Of a stretch of DNA of 54,980 nucleotides, positions 16,747 to 26,283 are shown piece by piece. The position numbers and the translations under genes were made by a program. Below the pieces are notes generated by a model that was given only the letters and a program-made list of their open reading frames with translations, did no database searches and was not told the DNA's origin. Source of the DNA: Mycolicibacterium porcinum. Its GTDB lineage: Bacteria > Actinomycetota > Actinomycetes > Mycobacteriales > Mycobacteriaceae. The first letter of the stretch is position 1. Every line of letters begins with the position of its first letter. The stretch is from NCBI GenBank assembly GCA_001942045.1, contig MSTD01000003.1, positions 121,555-176,534 of the forward strand. The letters are read 5' to 3'.

Positions 16747-18216
16747 TCAGCATCCCTGCCAACCGTCGGTGCATGTGTCACCCAGGACACGCGGCTGTGC
16801 GATTATCCTTGCGCGCTGAAGTGCCGACAGCGCCGCGAGGTGTCCACACATGCCGTGGACTCCCGCACCTGGCGGTGTCGAGGAGGAACACAAGTAGTGC
16901 CCCGGTACGCCGGTCCAGTACGGATCGGGTGTCAGCCGGGGCCGGCCGATGTACTGCCGGAGGTCCATCGCGCCGCCGTTGATGTCGCCGTCGACGATAT
17001 TGGCGTTGTCGCGGTACAAATCCTGGGGCCCGCGCCGCGCCACGCAGGCAATCCGGTCGCGGAATCCGGGCGCGAATCGTTCGATCTGGTCCAACATGGA
17101 CTCGGTAGGGTCTGCCGAATAGCCCTGCGGGACATGGGCATAGGCGTAGATGGGGTGTAGGTCGCGGTGCGCGCGGGTGGGGTCGGCTACCGACTGCTGG
17201 CCCACGATCATGAACGGTCGGGAGGGCATCCTGCCGTGGTAGGTGTCGTGTTCAGCGGCGACGATTTCCTCGTAGCTTCCGCAGACGTGGACGGTGCCCG
17301 CCGAACGCGCAAACCTGTTGGTCCACGGGATGCCGCCGTGCACCGCGAGGTCAAGCTTGAAGGCGGCGGCCCCGTAGCGGTAGCGCGCGTAGGCGCGGCG
17401 GGTGCGGGCCGGCAGCCGGTCGCCGAGTAGGCGCAGCACCAGCGCGGGGCTGGTGTCGAACAACACCAGATCGAAATCGGCGATTTGTTCGCGGGAGCGG
17501 ATGGGGGTCCCGGTCTCGATGCGCCCACCCAGGGATCGAAGCAGTCGTGCGAACGCCTCGGCGAGTTGCGCGGTGCCGCCCACGACGCACGGCCATCCGT
17601 ATCTGTGAGCGATGGTGCCGAACATGAGCGCAACGCCCGCCGATGGGGGACGGCTCAGTGGGGTCCAGCTGTGCGCGGCGTTGCCGGCGAACAGTGCGCG
17701 GGCCTGCGGTGTGCGGAACGCCTGCACGAGCAGGGTCGTGGGCAGCATCGCGGGCAGCCCGAATCGCGCGAGTTTCAGTGGGCGGCGCGGAACCGCGACC
17801 ATCGGGCTGAGCAGGTCGGCGGCGAAGTGGTCGTAGTTGGCGACCAGCCAGTCGAACATGCGGCGGTAGGCGCCGGCGTCGGCGTCGAGGTACTGCGCGG
17901 TGGTGTCCAGCGAACGGAACACCGCCGCGGCGCGTCCGCCGTCGAGCGGATGCGCGAGTTCGACGTCCGGCCAGGCCCACTGCACACCGTGCTGCTCGAG
18001 GTTCAGTGTCTTGATGAACGGTGAGGCCACCGCCGTGGGAACGATAGCTGCACAGTGGTCGTGGATCAGACCGGGCAGCGTGAGTTCCCCGGAACGAAGC
18101 CCACCCCCGATCGAGTTCTGCGCTTCGGCAACCACCACGTCGACGCCGGCGCGCGCCAAAGTGATGGCGGCGGTCAGCCCGTTGGGGCCTGACCCCACGA
18201 TCAGGGCAGTTGGCAT
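16747..18216 (-). CDS. CrtI/phytoene-desaturase-like FAD-dependent oxidoreductase
   Basis: A 489-residue flavoprotein of the carotenoid desaturase/isomerase (CrtI-RetSat) superfamily. A Rossmann dinucleotide motif GSGPNG is at residues 8-13, followed by an acidic Glu at the end of the second strand, which favours FAD. The C-terminal FAD-binding segment STPPGAGVHGMCGHLAA is typical of the subfamily. It presumably desaturates or isomerises an isoprenoid or lipid chain. It is the last gene of an eight-gene minus-strand cluster and starts 69 bases after the P450 stop. No phytoene synthase gene is present, so carotenoid production as such is not indicated. Confidence 0.88.
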   Translation of the reverse strand: MPTALIVGSGPNGLTAAITLARAGVDVVVAEAQNSIGGGLRSGELTLPGLIHDHCAAIVPTAVASPFIKTLNLEQHGVQWAWPDVELAHPLDGGRAAAVFRSLDTTAQYLDADAGAYRRMFDWLVANYDHFAADLLSPMVAVPRRPLKLARFGLPAMLPTTLLVQAFRTPQARALFAGNAAHSWTPLSRPPSAGVALMFGTIAHRYGWPCVVGGTAQLAEAFARLLRSLGGRIETGTPIRSREQIADFDLVLFDTSPALVLRLLGDRLPARTRRAYARYRYGAAAFKLDLAVHGGIPWTNRFARSAGTVHVCGSYEEIVAAEHDTYHGRMPSRPFMIVGQQSVADPTRAHRDLHPIYAYAHVPQGYSADPTESMLDQIERFAPGFRDRIACVARRGPQDLYRDNANIVDGDINGGAMDLRQYIGRPRLTPDPYWTGVPGHYLCSSSTPPGAGVHGMCGHLAALSALQRARIIAQPRVLGDTCTDGWQGC

Positions 18217-18285
18217 GATGCTCCCTTCTCCACCATTGTGGCGGACTCCGAATCCTGCGTCGCCGGTTCGCCGCTGCGCCAGGGC

Positions 18286-19839
18286 TCAGTCGGTGTCGGC
18301 CGGGTCTGCGGGGCGAAACGTCACCGCTGCCCCGCGACGGGGCACCAAGACGATCGACCGACGCACGACGGTATCGGGTCGGTTCCGCACGGAGGTGAAG
18401 GTGCCCGCCCGAAGCAGTTCATGAAGCACTACCGTGAGCTCACGGTGCGCGAAATTAGCTCCCAGGCAGCGTTTCACGCCCCCGCCGAATGGGATCCACG
18501 CATACGGCGGGGGATCGCGATCCAGAAAGCGTTCAGGCTGAAACAGCTGTGGTGCGGGATAGATGGCCGGATCGTGGTTCACCCCATTGATGTGCACCAT
18601 GACCCGGCACCCGGCCGCGATAGTGTAAGCGCCGATGTCGCAGTCACCGGCGGTGACCCGCGCGGTGAAGGGCAGCGGCGGGCGTAGGCGAAGCGTTTCG
18701 TTGATCACCGCCGATGTGTAGGCGTCCCCGCCGTGGTGGGCTTCGTCGGTCACCCGGGCGAGGATGCGGGGGTGGTGGACCAGCAGGTCGATGATGTTCG
18801 CCAAGGTGATGGCGGTCGTCTCGTGCCCCGCCATCATCAGGGTGACCAGGTCGTCACGAATCTCTCTGTCGGACACCGCGGCTGCGCTGTCGTCGATGGC
18901 GCTCAGGAGTGCTGCGAGCACATCGTTGCCGCCCGCAGCAGCCGGGCTACGGCGCCGGCGTGCAATCAGCGGATAGAGGGCCCCGTCGATAGCCTGATTG
19001 GCGGCGGTCAAGCGGCGCCAGCGGCGCAGGGCCCCCGCGCGGCGCAGAGCGTAACGCACGACGATCTGCTCCGAGACTGCCAACTCGAGGAGCTGCCCGA
19101 ACAGTCTGCGCAGGACATTGTTGTCCATGGCTGCATCTGGGCCGGCCACGACCCTGACGATGATGTTCAGACTGAGATTACGGGCGAAGTCCAGCATCTT
19201 CATCGGCCGGCCCGGCGGCCACCCGCGCAATGCCTCGCGGGCGGCGGCGGCCATCACCTCGGCGTAGCCGTCAAGCAGTGCTGCCCCGCTGAATGCCGGC
19301 GTGAGCAATTTCCGGCGCAGCAGGTGGTCGGGTTCCTCCTGCACGAACATCGATCCGGTACCGCAGATCGCCGCAGCGGGCCCCACCCCTTCGCCGCCGA
19401 GCATCGAATGCGGCGAGGTGGTGAACACCTGTTTGGCGTGCGCGGCGTCGGAGACGATCACCAAAGTGCCGTAGCCGAGGAGGGGCAGGGAGACGACCGG
19501 GCCGTACCGGGTGACCAGGGCGGAGACCATCCGCTCCCCGAGCAGGAAGTATGCGCAGGCCGCCAACGCTGCACATGGAAATTCCAACATCTTGGGGACG
19601 TGAATACCGGGCGGGCACTGGTCGCCGCGCTGCGACGCGCCAGCGGCTTGCAGCGCGTCGGCGGTTCCGGCGCGATGCTGTCCGATCAGGGCAGGACCGG
19701 TGTCAGACCTGTTCGCGCCGAAGGACTCTCGGTCGACGATGCGTCGCCAGAACCATGGTCGGCGCCGCGGTGGGGCAGCTGCCGGGCCGGCGTGGACCGA
19801 CACCGGGCACCGGCGCTCGGGCGCGGAGTCCGACGTCAC
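18286..19839 (-). CDS. Cytochrome P450 with N-terminal extension
   Basis: A 517-residue P450. The I-helix AGHETTA, the ExxR motif ETLRLRPP, and the heme-binding FGGGVKRCLGANF with the Cys thiolate near residue 458 are complete. It resembles the mycobacterial CYP135/CYP138-like group, but I do not assign a family number. GTG 19839 overlaps the mmpL stop as GTGA, so translation is coupled. From this start about 74 residues precede the usual P450 beginning at CPPGIHVPK; they are basic and Pro-rich and of unknown role, or an internal start is used. Likely role: oxidation of the compound handled by the cluster. Confidence 0.88.
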   Translation of the reverse strand: MTSDSAPERRCPVSVHAGPAAAPPRRRPWFWRRIVDRESFGANRSDTGPALIGQHRAGTADALQAAGASQRGDQCPPGIHVPKMLEFPCAALAACAYFLLGERMVSALVTRYGPVVSLPLLGYGTLVIVSDAAHAKQVFTTSPHSMLGGEGVGPAAAICGTGSMFVQEEPDHLLRRKLLTPAFSGAALLDGYAEVMAAAAREALRGWPPGRPMKMLDFARNLSLNIIVRVVAGPDAAMDNNVLRRLFGQLLELAVSEQIVVRYALRRAGALRRWRRLTAANQAIDGALYPLIARRRRSPAAAGGNDVLAALLSAIDDSAAAVSDREIRDDLVTLMMAGHETTAITLANIIDLLVHHPRILARVTDEAHHGGDAYTSAVINETLRLRPPLPFTARVTAGDCDIGAYTIAAGCRVMVHINGVNHDPAIYPAPQLFQPERFLDRDPPPYAWIPFGGGVKRCLGANFAHRELTVVLHELLRAGTFTSVRNRPDTVVRRSIVLVPRRGAAVTFRPADPADTD

Positions 19840-22781
19840 GGTGCCACCGTGCGGTTCATGCTCTGCCGGACTGCGCGGTACAGGGCACCGACCGCACTGC
19901 CGGGCCGCCGGCCGCCCGGGATGGAGAAGCTCAGCGGCCACCAGAATCGGCGCCGCAAACTGGCCGCCAGGGCCGGCAGCAGCAGCGCGCGCACGACGAG
20001 AGTGTCGATGAGCAGGCCGATCCCGATCGTCGAGCCCACCTGGCCGATGCTCGACACCGAACTGCCGAGCATCGCGAACATGGTGACACCGAAAACAATG
20101 CCCGCGGTGGTGACGACTCCCCCGGTGCTGCCGAACGTGCGGATCGTGCCGGTTCCGAATCCCGCGGAGCTGATCTCCTGGCGCAACCGGGCGGCATACA
20201 TGAGGTTGTAGTCCGCGCCGACGCCGACCAGCGACAGGAACGTGATCGACAGCATCGTCCAGTGAATCTCGACACCGAAGATGTGCTGCCAGATCAGGAC
20301 ACTGAGTCCCAGTGCCGCGCCGTAGGACAACACGACCGTTGCGACGACGACGGCACCCGCTGCGGGGCTGCGCAGCGTAAACGCAACGATCAAGAAGACC
20401 ATGCCCAGCGTCGTGAGCACCATCAGGGACAAATCCCCCCACATCAGGTCGCGGAGGTCTTGAACCGCGGCCCCCGCTCCGCCCACTGAGACAGTGCTGC
20501 CGGCCAGTGTGCCCCCTTTGACGGCGCTGCTGACCGCCGCGCGCATCTTGTCGACCAACTGCATGCCCTCGTCGCCGAAGGCGTCGCCGCGGCCATAGAC
20601 GATCAGCCTGGTGGAATGTCCATCCGGTGAGATCAGCAGATCCACCGCGCGCTGAAACCGAGCGTCGGAGAAGACCTCCGGCGGCATGTAGAACCCGGCG
20701 GCAGGGTCGTTGCCGAAGCTGTCGCTCATTTGCCCGAAGTAGTCCGCCAGTTGCGCGCTCTGGCTGGTCAGGTCCTTCAAGGACCTGTTGACGGTGCCGA
20801 CGAGCGCTGGAATCTGCGCCAGCGAGCGCCTGAGCTGATCCAATGCTTGCCGGGAGGCGCCGGCGTTGCTGTCCACCGATGCGGTGCCCACTCGCAGTCG
20901 GTCCAAGCCGGCCGAGACGGCGCCGACAATGTCGGTCAGGCTGTCGACGGGGCGCAACGCCTGCGCGGCCATGGCGCAGACCGCATCCGACGGGCAGTCC
21001 GGACGGGTGTCGACAAAATTTCGCAGCGGCTCAAGGCCGGCCTTCACCGTGTCGAGTTGCGTTGTCGCAGTCCGGGTCGCGTCGTCGAAGGAGGACAAAC
21101 CCGTCCCCGCTTCGCGCAGATTCTGCTCCAGCTTCGCCGCCGTCGCGGTCAGGGCCGCAGTCGCAGCGTTGGCGCTGTGCACCGTCGATGCGAGCTGATC
21201 GAACACGGCGCGCTGGTCGCTGATCTGCCCCGCACCGTCGGCCAACCGCTGGCCGATGACCGACGCCTGGTAGGTCAGCGTCGACTCCCGCAACGGCTCT
21301 CCAGCCGGGCGCGTGATCGACTGAACCGTCGAGGTCTCCGGTATCGCGAATAAGGCGCGGGTCACCTTCTCGATGGCGATGAGGTCGCCGGACGTGCGCA
21401 GGTCGTGATCGGCCTCGATGAGGACCAGGTTCGGGGCCAGCCGGTTCTGGCCGAACTTCTCGGCCACCACGTCATAGGCCCGGTTTGTCGGTGTGTCGGC
21501 CGGCTGCGCGTCGAACTCGCTGAAGCCCAACCGCATTGACGGCAGCGAACACATACACGCCACGAGCAATCCCACCGTCACCGCGATGATCGGCGCCGGT
21601 CGCCGCGCCACCAGTGCGCCGAGCCTGCGCCAGAACACCTCGCTCAACCGCCGACTGCGGGGTTCCATGAACCCCCACCTCGCGCCGACCCAGATCAGTG
21701 CCGGTGTCAACGTCAAGGCCGCCACCATCGCCGTCAGCACGCCGATCGCACATGGGATGCCGGCGCTGCGCAGGATGCCGATGCGGGCAAACGTGAGTGC
21801 CGATGTCGCGACGGCGATGGTCAGCGCGGACGCCACGATGACCGGGGCCACCTGGCGCACCGCCGTGCCCAGCGCGTGGTGGGCGGGCAGACCAGTTCGG
21901 CGTCCCTCATGGTAGCGGCCGAGCAGAAAGATCGAGTAGTCCGTACCGGCGCCCAACACCATGGCCGACATCAGGGCTGCCGAAAAGGTCGATAGTTCGA
22001 TGAGGTCGTGCTCCCCGAGAACCGCGGTCGTCGCCCGCGCGGTAGCCAGCGCCAGGCCGATGGTCGCCAGCGGAACCAGCACGGTGACCGGCGACCGGTA
22101 CACCACCAGCAGCAGCAGGGCGATCACGAGAACCGTCACCACGGTCACGATGATCATGTCCCGATCGATCGCCGCGAGTTCATCGGTCACGGCACTGCCC
22201 GGGCCCGCGACGAACACGTTCAAACCTGGCGGCGGGTCAGATGACGCCACCAACGCTCGTGCTGCGTCGACAGATTCGGTTGCCGTGCTCGTCCCCACGT
22301 TGCCGTTGAGCGCCAACAGCGCGAACACCGCACTGCGGTCCGCACTGAGATTCATCCCGGCGGTGAGCGGATCGGACCATAGGTCGGCGATGTCACCGAC
22401 GTGGGCGTCGTCCGCTCGCAGCGCGGCGATGATCCGACCGTAATACGCCCGATCGACGTCCGACAGCGGGCCTTGCCTCTGCAGGATCAGGTAGTTGACG
22501 TTGTTGGTGCCGCCGCGCTGAAACTTTTCGGCGATCTTGTCCGCCATGACGCTCGACGGCGTGCCTGCCGGGATGAACGACTTGCCATGCGTCTTTATCA
22601 CCTGTTCAAGGTGGGGAAGCGCCACGGTGCCCGCGCCAGCCACCAGCAGCCAGCAGAAGGCGACCGCGATCGCCAGCGCTGTGCGCGTCCCCGCGGTGCG
22701 CGGCTGCATCACAGACCTGCCCGTCGCCGCAGCTGCCGTGGTGTGATCATGGTGCCTGGTTGGTTCACTGCGGGTATCCAA
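19836..22781 (-). CDS. mmpL: MmpL-type RND lipid transporter
   Basis: A 981-residue inner-membrane RND transporter. There is one N-terminal helix, a large periplasmic domain, a block of helices containing GTDYSIFLLGRYHE, a second periplasmic domain, and a second helix block containing GADYNLMYAARLR. The Asp-Tyr pairs in these two motifs are the proton-relay residues typical of MmpL proteins. MmpL proteins move lipids or siderophores across the mycobacterial membrane. No MmpS partner gene lies next to it. The GTGA junction with the downstream P450 and the close upstream P450 indicate that it exports the product of this cluster. Confidence 0.92.
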   Translation of the reverse strand: MDTRSEPTRHHDHTTAAAATGRSVMQPRTAGTRTALAIAVAFCWLLVAGAGTVALPHLEQVIKTHGKSFIPAGTPSSVMADKIAEKFQRGGTNNVNYLILQRQGPLSDVDRAYYGRIIAALRADDAHVGDIADLWSDPLTAGMNLSADRSAVFALLALNGNVGTSTATESVDAARALVASSDPPPGLNVFVAGPGSAVTDELAAIDRDMIIVTVVTVLVIALLLLVVYRSPVTVLVPLATIGLALATARATTAVLGEHDLIELSTFSAALMSAMVLGAGTDYSIFLLGRYHEGRRTGLPAHHALGTAVRQVAPVIVASALTIAVATSALTFARIGILRSAGIPCAIGVLTAMVAALTLTPALIWVGARWGFMEPRSRRLSEVFWRRLGALVARRPAPIIAVTVGLLVACMCSLPSMRLGFSEFDAQPADTPTNRAYDVVAEKFGQNRLAPNLVLIEADHDLRTSGDLIAIEKVTRALFAIPETSTVQSITRPAGEPLRESTLTYQASVIGQRLADGAGQISDQRAVFDQLASTVHSANAATAALTATAAKLEQNLREAGTGLSSFDDATRTATTQLDTVKAGLEPLRNFVDTRPDCPSDAVCAMAAQALRPVDSLTDIVGAVSAGLDRLRVGTASVDSNAGASRQALDQLRRSLAQIPALVGTVNRSLKDLTSQSAQLADYFGQMSDSFGNDPAAGFYMPPEVFSDARFQRAVDLLISPDGHSTRLIVYGRGDAFGDEGMQLVDKMRAAVSSAVKGGTLAGSTVSVGGAGAAVQDLRDLMWGDLSLMVLTTLGMVFLIVAFTLRSPAAGAVVVATVVLSYGAALGLSVLIWQHIFGVEIHWTMLSITFLSLVGVGADYNLMYAARLRQEISSAGFGTGTIRTFGSTGGVVTTAGIVFGVTMFAMLGSSVSSIGQVGSTIGIGLLIDTLVVRALLLPALAASLRRRFWWPLSFSIPGGRRPGSAVGALYRAVRQSMNRTVAP

Positions 22782-22854
22782 ATCTGTTCGTGTGCTGGCA
22801 GAAACGATGTGGTGGTCGGCGGTGACGGGCTGGGCCGTCGGGCCGCGCCATGCG

Positions 22855-23928
22855 CTAGCACAGCGATACGGTCAAGTGCTCCAGCGCATGGGTGGATCGT
22901 GAGGCCCGCCACTGAGGCGTAGTGTCTTTCAGCATCAGGCCCGGGTAGCGCTCGAACAGCGAGCACACCGCTTCGGTGACTTCCACCTTCGCCAGCGCGG
23001 TCCCGAGGCAAAAGTGTGCTCCCGAACTGAAAGCCAGGTGTCCCTTGGCTTTACGTCCCAAATCGAGACGTCCAGGGTCGGTAAAACGGCTTGGATCCCA
23101 ATTGGCCGAGCGCAGATCGCAGAGCACCGAATCCCCGGCCCGGATCCGGTGGCCGCCCACCGTGTGATCCCGGTCGGCAACCCGGCGGATGAGCTTGACC
23201 GGCCCGCTGTGGCGCACCAGTTCTTCGACCGCGGACACCGGGTCGTTGAGGAGTTGAGGGATTTGATCCGGGTTCTGAAGCAACGCCAGGGTGGCGTTGG
23301 CGATGGCGTTGGACACCGATTCCAGCCCGGCGGCGAGCACGATGATGCACGTCGCCAGCACCTCCTGCGCGGTGATGCCGGGCTGGCGGACCAGTGCGCT
23401 GAGCGCATCGTCACCGGGATGGCGCCGGCGCGCCGCGATCAGCGGGGTCAGGAAGGTGCTGAGCTCGAAGGCCGCATCGATGCTCGCGGCCAGTTGCCGG
23501 TCGTCGGCTTCGACCTGCAGCATCCCGACGAGGGCGGGAATGTGTTCGTCGACCAGGCGCGCGCCGTCCACCCCGAGATCGAACATCTCACTGACCACCG
23601 CCAGCGGAACGATCCGCGCGAACTCTGCGATGAGGTCGAAATCCCCTCCGATGGTGCTCAATTCATCCAGTGCGGCATCGATGATCGCCGCGATCCGCGG
23701 CGCCAGCGTATCGATCGACAGCGCCGTGAAGGGCGGGCGAACCAGCTTCCGCAGCCGGGCATGGTCGGGAGGGTCCATGAACAGCAACACGGTCGACGGA
23801 ATGTGGTGCACCTCCGGCGAGGCGTTGGCGTTGCGCCGGGGGTCGCTGCTCCAGCCGTCCGAGCGCAGAACCGCGGCGACGTCGTCATAGCGACGCAGCA
23901 ACAGTTCACCGCCCGACGCCGATATCAC
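22855..23928 (-). CDS. Cytochrome P450, short N-terminus
   Basis: A 357-residue P450. The heme motif FSSGAHFCLGTAL (Cys near residue 306), an ExxR equivalent (EELVRHSGPVK), and an I-helix stretch around AAGLESVSNAIANA are visible. The I-helix lacks the common AGxxTT acid/alcohol pair, reading AGLESVS instead. The GTG start at 23928 overlaps the kinase stop as GTGA. That start leaves the protein about 35-40 residues shorter than usual: it begins at SGGELLLRRYDDVAAVL, missing the helix A region. The open frame upstream is only shadow of the kinase gene. Possible genuine variation or N-terminal loss. Confidence 0.83.
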   Translation of the reverse strand: MISASGGELLLRRYDDVAAVLRSDGWSSDPRRNANASPEVHHIPSTVLLFMDPPDHARLRKLVRPPFTALSIDTLAPRIAAIIDAALDELSTIGGDFDLIAEFARIVPLAVVSEMFDLGVDGARLVDEHIPALVGMLQVEADDRQLAASIDAAFELSTFLTPLIAARRRHPGDDALSALVRQPGITAQEVLATCIIVLAAGLESVSNAIANATLALLQNPDQIPQLLNDPVSAVEELVRHSGPVKLIRRVADRDHTVGGHRIRAGDSVLCDLRSANWDPSRFTDPGRLDLGRKAKGHLAFSSGAHFCLGTALAKVEVTEAVCSLFERYPGLMLKDTTPQWRASRSTHALEHLTVSLC

Positions 23929-25313
23929 ACCGCTCCCTTGCGCCACAGGTGCTGTTCGCTGCGGCCCATCGCCGTGATCGGCGCCTCGTGGTGGTCCCAT
24001 TCCCGGCGGATCGCCTCCCACATCCCGCGGGCACGCAGACCGGCCAGGATCGAGTACATGCCCAGCTCGATCCGCATGATGGTCAGCGCGTCCGGCGGCA
24101 GGCGCAGCTGGCGCAGGACATGGCCATGCGGTCCGGTCATCGAGAACTTCTCCCGCACTGCCACATCCACCTCGTCGGGCGCGAACTGGTAGGGCTGCGG
24201 GGCAGTCAGCAACTGCAGTCCCGAACAGAACCATCGCAGTGCCGCGCTGTGGTCGATCTGGGCGGGATGGTCGACCGACCCGCTGCGATGCAGGCCCTGT
24301 AGCAGCGCGTGGCCGTCGCCGGCGACGGCCGCCGACATGACGTCCTGCATCGCCCCGACGAGGTCGGGGGTGAACGATTTCACGCACCCAAAGTCCAGGA
24401 ACGTGACGCCACCGTCGTCGTGAAAGAGGTAGTTGCCTGGATGCGGGTCGGCATTGAACAGGCCGAATCTACGCACCGACCCGATCGAGAAGCGATAGAT
24501 GGCTTCGCCCCACGCGTCGCGCAGCGGCTGCGCCGCCTGTTGCGCCGAGCGCCAGTCTCGCCCCCGCACGAAGTCCTGGGTCAGCACCCGCTGTGAGCAC
24601 AGGTCTTCAACCACCGCGGGGATACGAATGAACGGATGGCCCTCATACGCATCGAGGAACGCCTGCTGATTGGCCCTCTCGATGCGGTAATCGAGTTCTT
24701 CGGTCACCCGCTGGGCCACCTCGTCGGTGAGCGCGCTGACGTCGGTATTGACCAGTCCGGGAACGGCACTGGAAGCGATGTCGAGGAACGTGGCTAGGAG
24801 GTCGGTGTTTTCCAGATCGCTGCGGATCGCCTCGTCGACCCCGGGATACTGAACTTTGACGGCCACCTCGCGCCCGTCGGCCGTCACCGCGCGGTGGACC
24901 TGCCCGATCGACGCGGCGCCGACGGGGGTGGCGTCGAACTCTGCAAACAGTTCGTACAGCGGTGCACCCAACTCGAGTTCGATGATGCTGATCGCGGTCG
25001 CGGTGGGCATCGGCGGTGCATCGCTTTGCAACCTGGTCAGAGCGCGCTGGTAGGCGCCGTTGCCATCGCCGAGGGCACCGCCGAGCATCGTGTAGGACAG
25101 GATCTGCCCGACCTTCATCAACAAGCCTTTGGACTGGCCCAGGTAGTCTGCGTAGCGCTGCGCGGCCTTGTCGTGGACGTCGGTCTCCGACGCCACGCCC
25201 AGCTTCCTGCGCAGGGAGGACACCACCACTTCGCCCGCGGTGCGACTCGACATCGCCACCAGCGGTGCTGCGCGGACGATACGTCCTCGCCGACCTAGTC
25301 CGGCCTTCTTCAT
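23925..25313 (-). CDS. ABC1/AarF (UbiB-like) atypical kinase
   Basis: A 462-residue ABC1/UbiB-type protein-kinase-like enzyme. The family-specific KxGQ motif is seen in LLMKVGQILS, then AASIGQVHRA, the nucleotide-binding VAVKVQYPGV, and the catalytic-loop/metal segments NADPHPGNYLF and FLDFGCVK. ABC1 proteins are ATPases or kinases linked to isoprenoid-lipid metabolism, for example ubiquinone biosynthesis, and probably help to extract or present hydrophobic intermediates. Its place between an SDR and a P450, with coupled translation into the P450, suggests such a helper role for the cluster's substrate. ATG 25313 is 67 bases after the SDR stop. Confidence 0.9.
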   Translation of the reverse strand: MKKAGLGRRGRIVRAAPLVAMSSRTAGEVVVSSLRRKLGVASETDVHDKAAQRYADYLGQSKGLLMKVGQILSYTMLGGALGDGNGAYQRALTRLQSDAPPMPTATAISIIELELGAPLYELFAEFDATPVGAASIGQVHRAVTADGREVAVKVQYPGVDEAIRSDLENTDLLATFLDIASSAVPGLVNTDVSALTDEVAQRVTEELDYRIERANQQAFLDAYEGHPFIRIPAVVEDLCSQRVLTQDFVRGRDWRSAQQAAQPLRDAWGEAIYRFSIGSVRRFGLFNADPHPGNYLFHDDGGVTFLDFGCVKSFTPDLVGAMQDVMSAAVAGDGHALLQGLHRSGSVDHPAQIDHSAALRWFCSGLQLLTAPQPYQFAPDEVDVAVREKFSMTGPHGHVLRQLRLPPDALTIMRIELGMYSILAGLRARGMWEAIRREWDHHEAPITAMGRSEQHLWRKGAV

Positions 25314-25380
25314 GTGGTGTACCCCCGATCGTGCGTGTGCGTGTGGTTGCGATGGCGCTCATGTTGTGCGGCAGTGGTAT

Positions 25381-26283
25381 TCACGATGTCTCATGCCTAC
25401 GGTTTTTGGCCCCCGAGGTCCGGGCCCGAACCGGCGCGGTTGGTCGGCGTGGCGCCTTGTCCTCGGCGTCGGCGGCGAGGGCGGCCTGAACCGCCGGGTC
25501 TCGAGCGACCGCGGTGTCGAGGACTGGATTGATCAGCCCGCGCGACCACAGATAGGGCATCCACCGCTTGGGCAGCACCACCCGCGGTGTTCGCCGATGT
25601 ATGGCATCTACCAGAGACTCTGCGGCGCAAGCGGCGCTGATCGGGTGGCGCAGCATCCGCGGGACGCGTTTCGCGAGAAGCTGACCGCGTCGGTCGTCAT
25701 CGAGGCTGCGTGCCATCTCGGTGTCGACCATTCCCAGATACACCAGGGTGGTGGACGCCGCCGTGCCGCCGAGTTCCATCCGCAACGTACGTCCCAGTTG
25801 CTCAATGGCTGCCTTCGACGCCATATAAGCCGCCGATCCGGGGCCCGGCAGCGCCGCCGCCACCGAGGACACGACGGTGATGTGGCCCTGGGAGGCAAGC
25901 ACATACGGCAGGGTGGTGGCGATCGTGTTGTAGACGCCGAGCACGTTGGTCTCGATGATGGCCTCGAAGTCACTGGCCGGCAGGTCCCACAGCGCTGCCA
26001 CGGCGGGCGCGATACCGGCGTTGGCCACCACGATGTCGATGGCCCCGTAGCGATGCCGGATCCGCTGCAGGCAGGCTCGCAACGCGCGCCGGTCCCGCAC
26101 GTCGGCGACGAACTGCTGACCGTGGGGGCGGCCGCTCCCGTAGTCCAGATCGATCGTCGCCACGGTGGCGCCGCGGCGTTCCAGTGCTGCTGCCGTCGCC
26201 GCCCCGATGCCTCGGGCTCCGCCGGTCACCACCGCGACAGTGCCCGCGATCCACGATCCGCGCGCTCGTCTAGTCTCGATCAT
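25381..26283 (-). CDS. Short-chain dehydrogenase/reductase
   Basis: A 300-residue classical SDR oxidoreductase. The cofactor motif TGGARGIG is at 20-27, Asp45 after the second strand favours NAD(H), NAG is near 88-90, and the catalytic Ser140-Tyr153-Lys157 set (VVSS, YMASK) is complete. It probably interconverts an alcohol and a ketone on the cluster's substrate. The ATG at 26283 overlaps the molybdopterin-enzyme stop by four bases. The C-terminal tail of about 30 residues is charged and poorly ordered. Confidence 0.9.
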   Translation of the reverse strand: MIETRRARGSWIAGTVAVVTGGARGIGAATAAALERRGATVATIDLDYGSGRPHGQQFVADVRDRRALRACLQRIRHRYGAIDIVVANAGIAPAVAALWDLPASDFEAIIETNVLGVYNTIATTLPYVLASQGHITVVSSVAAALPGPGSAAYMASKAAIEQLGRTLRMELGGTAASTTLVYLGMVDTEMARSLDDDRRGQLLAKRVPRMLRHPISAACAAESLVDAIHRRTPRVVLPKRWMPYLWSRGLINPVLDTAVARDPAVQAALAADAEDKAPRRPTAPVRARTSGAKNRRHETS

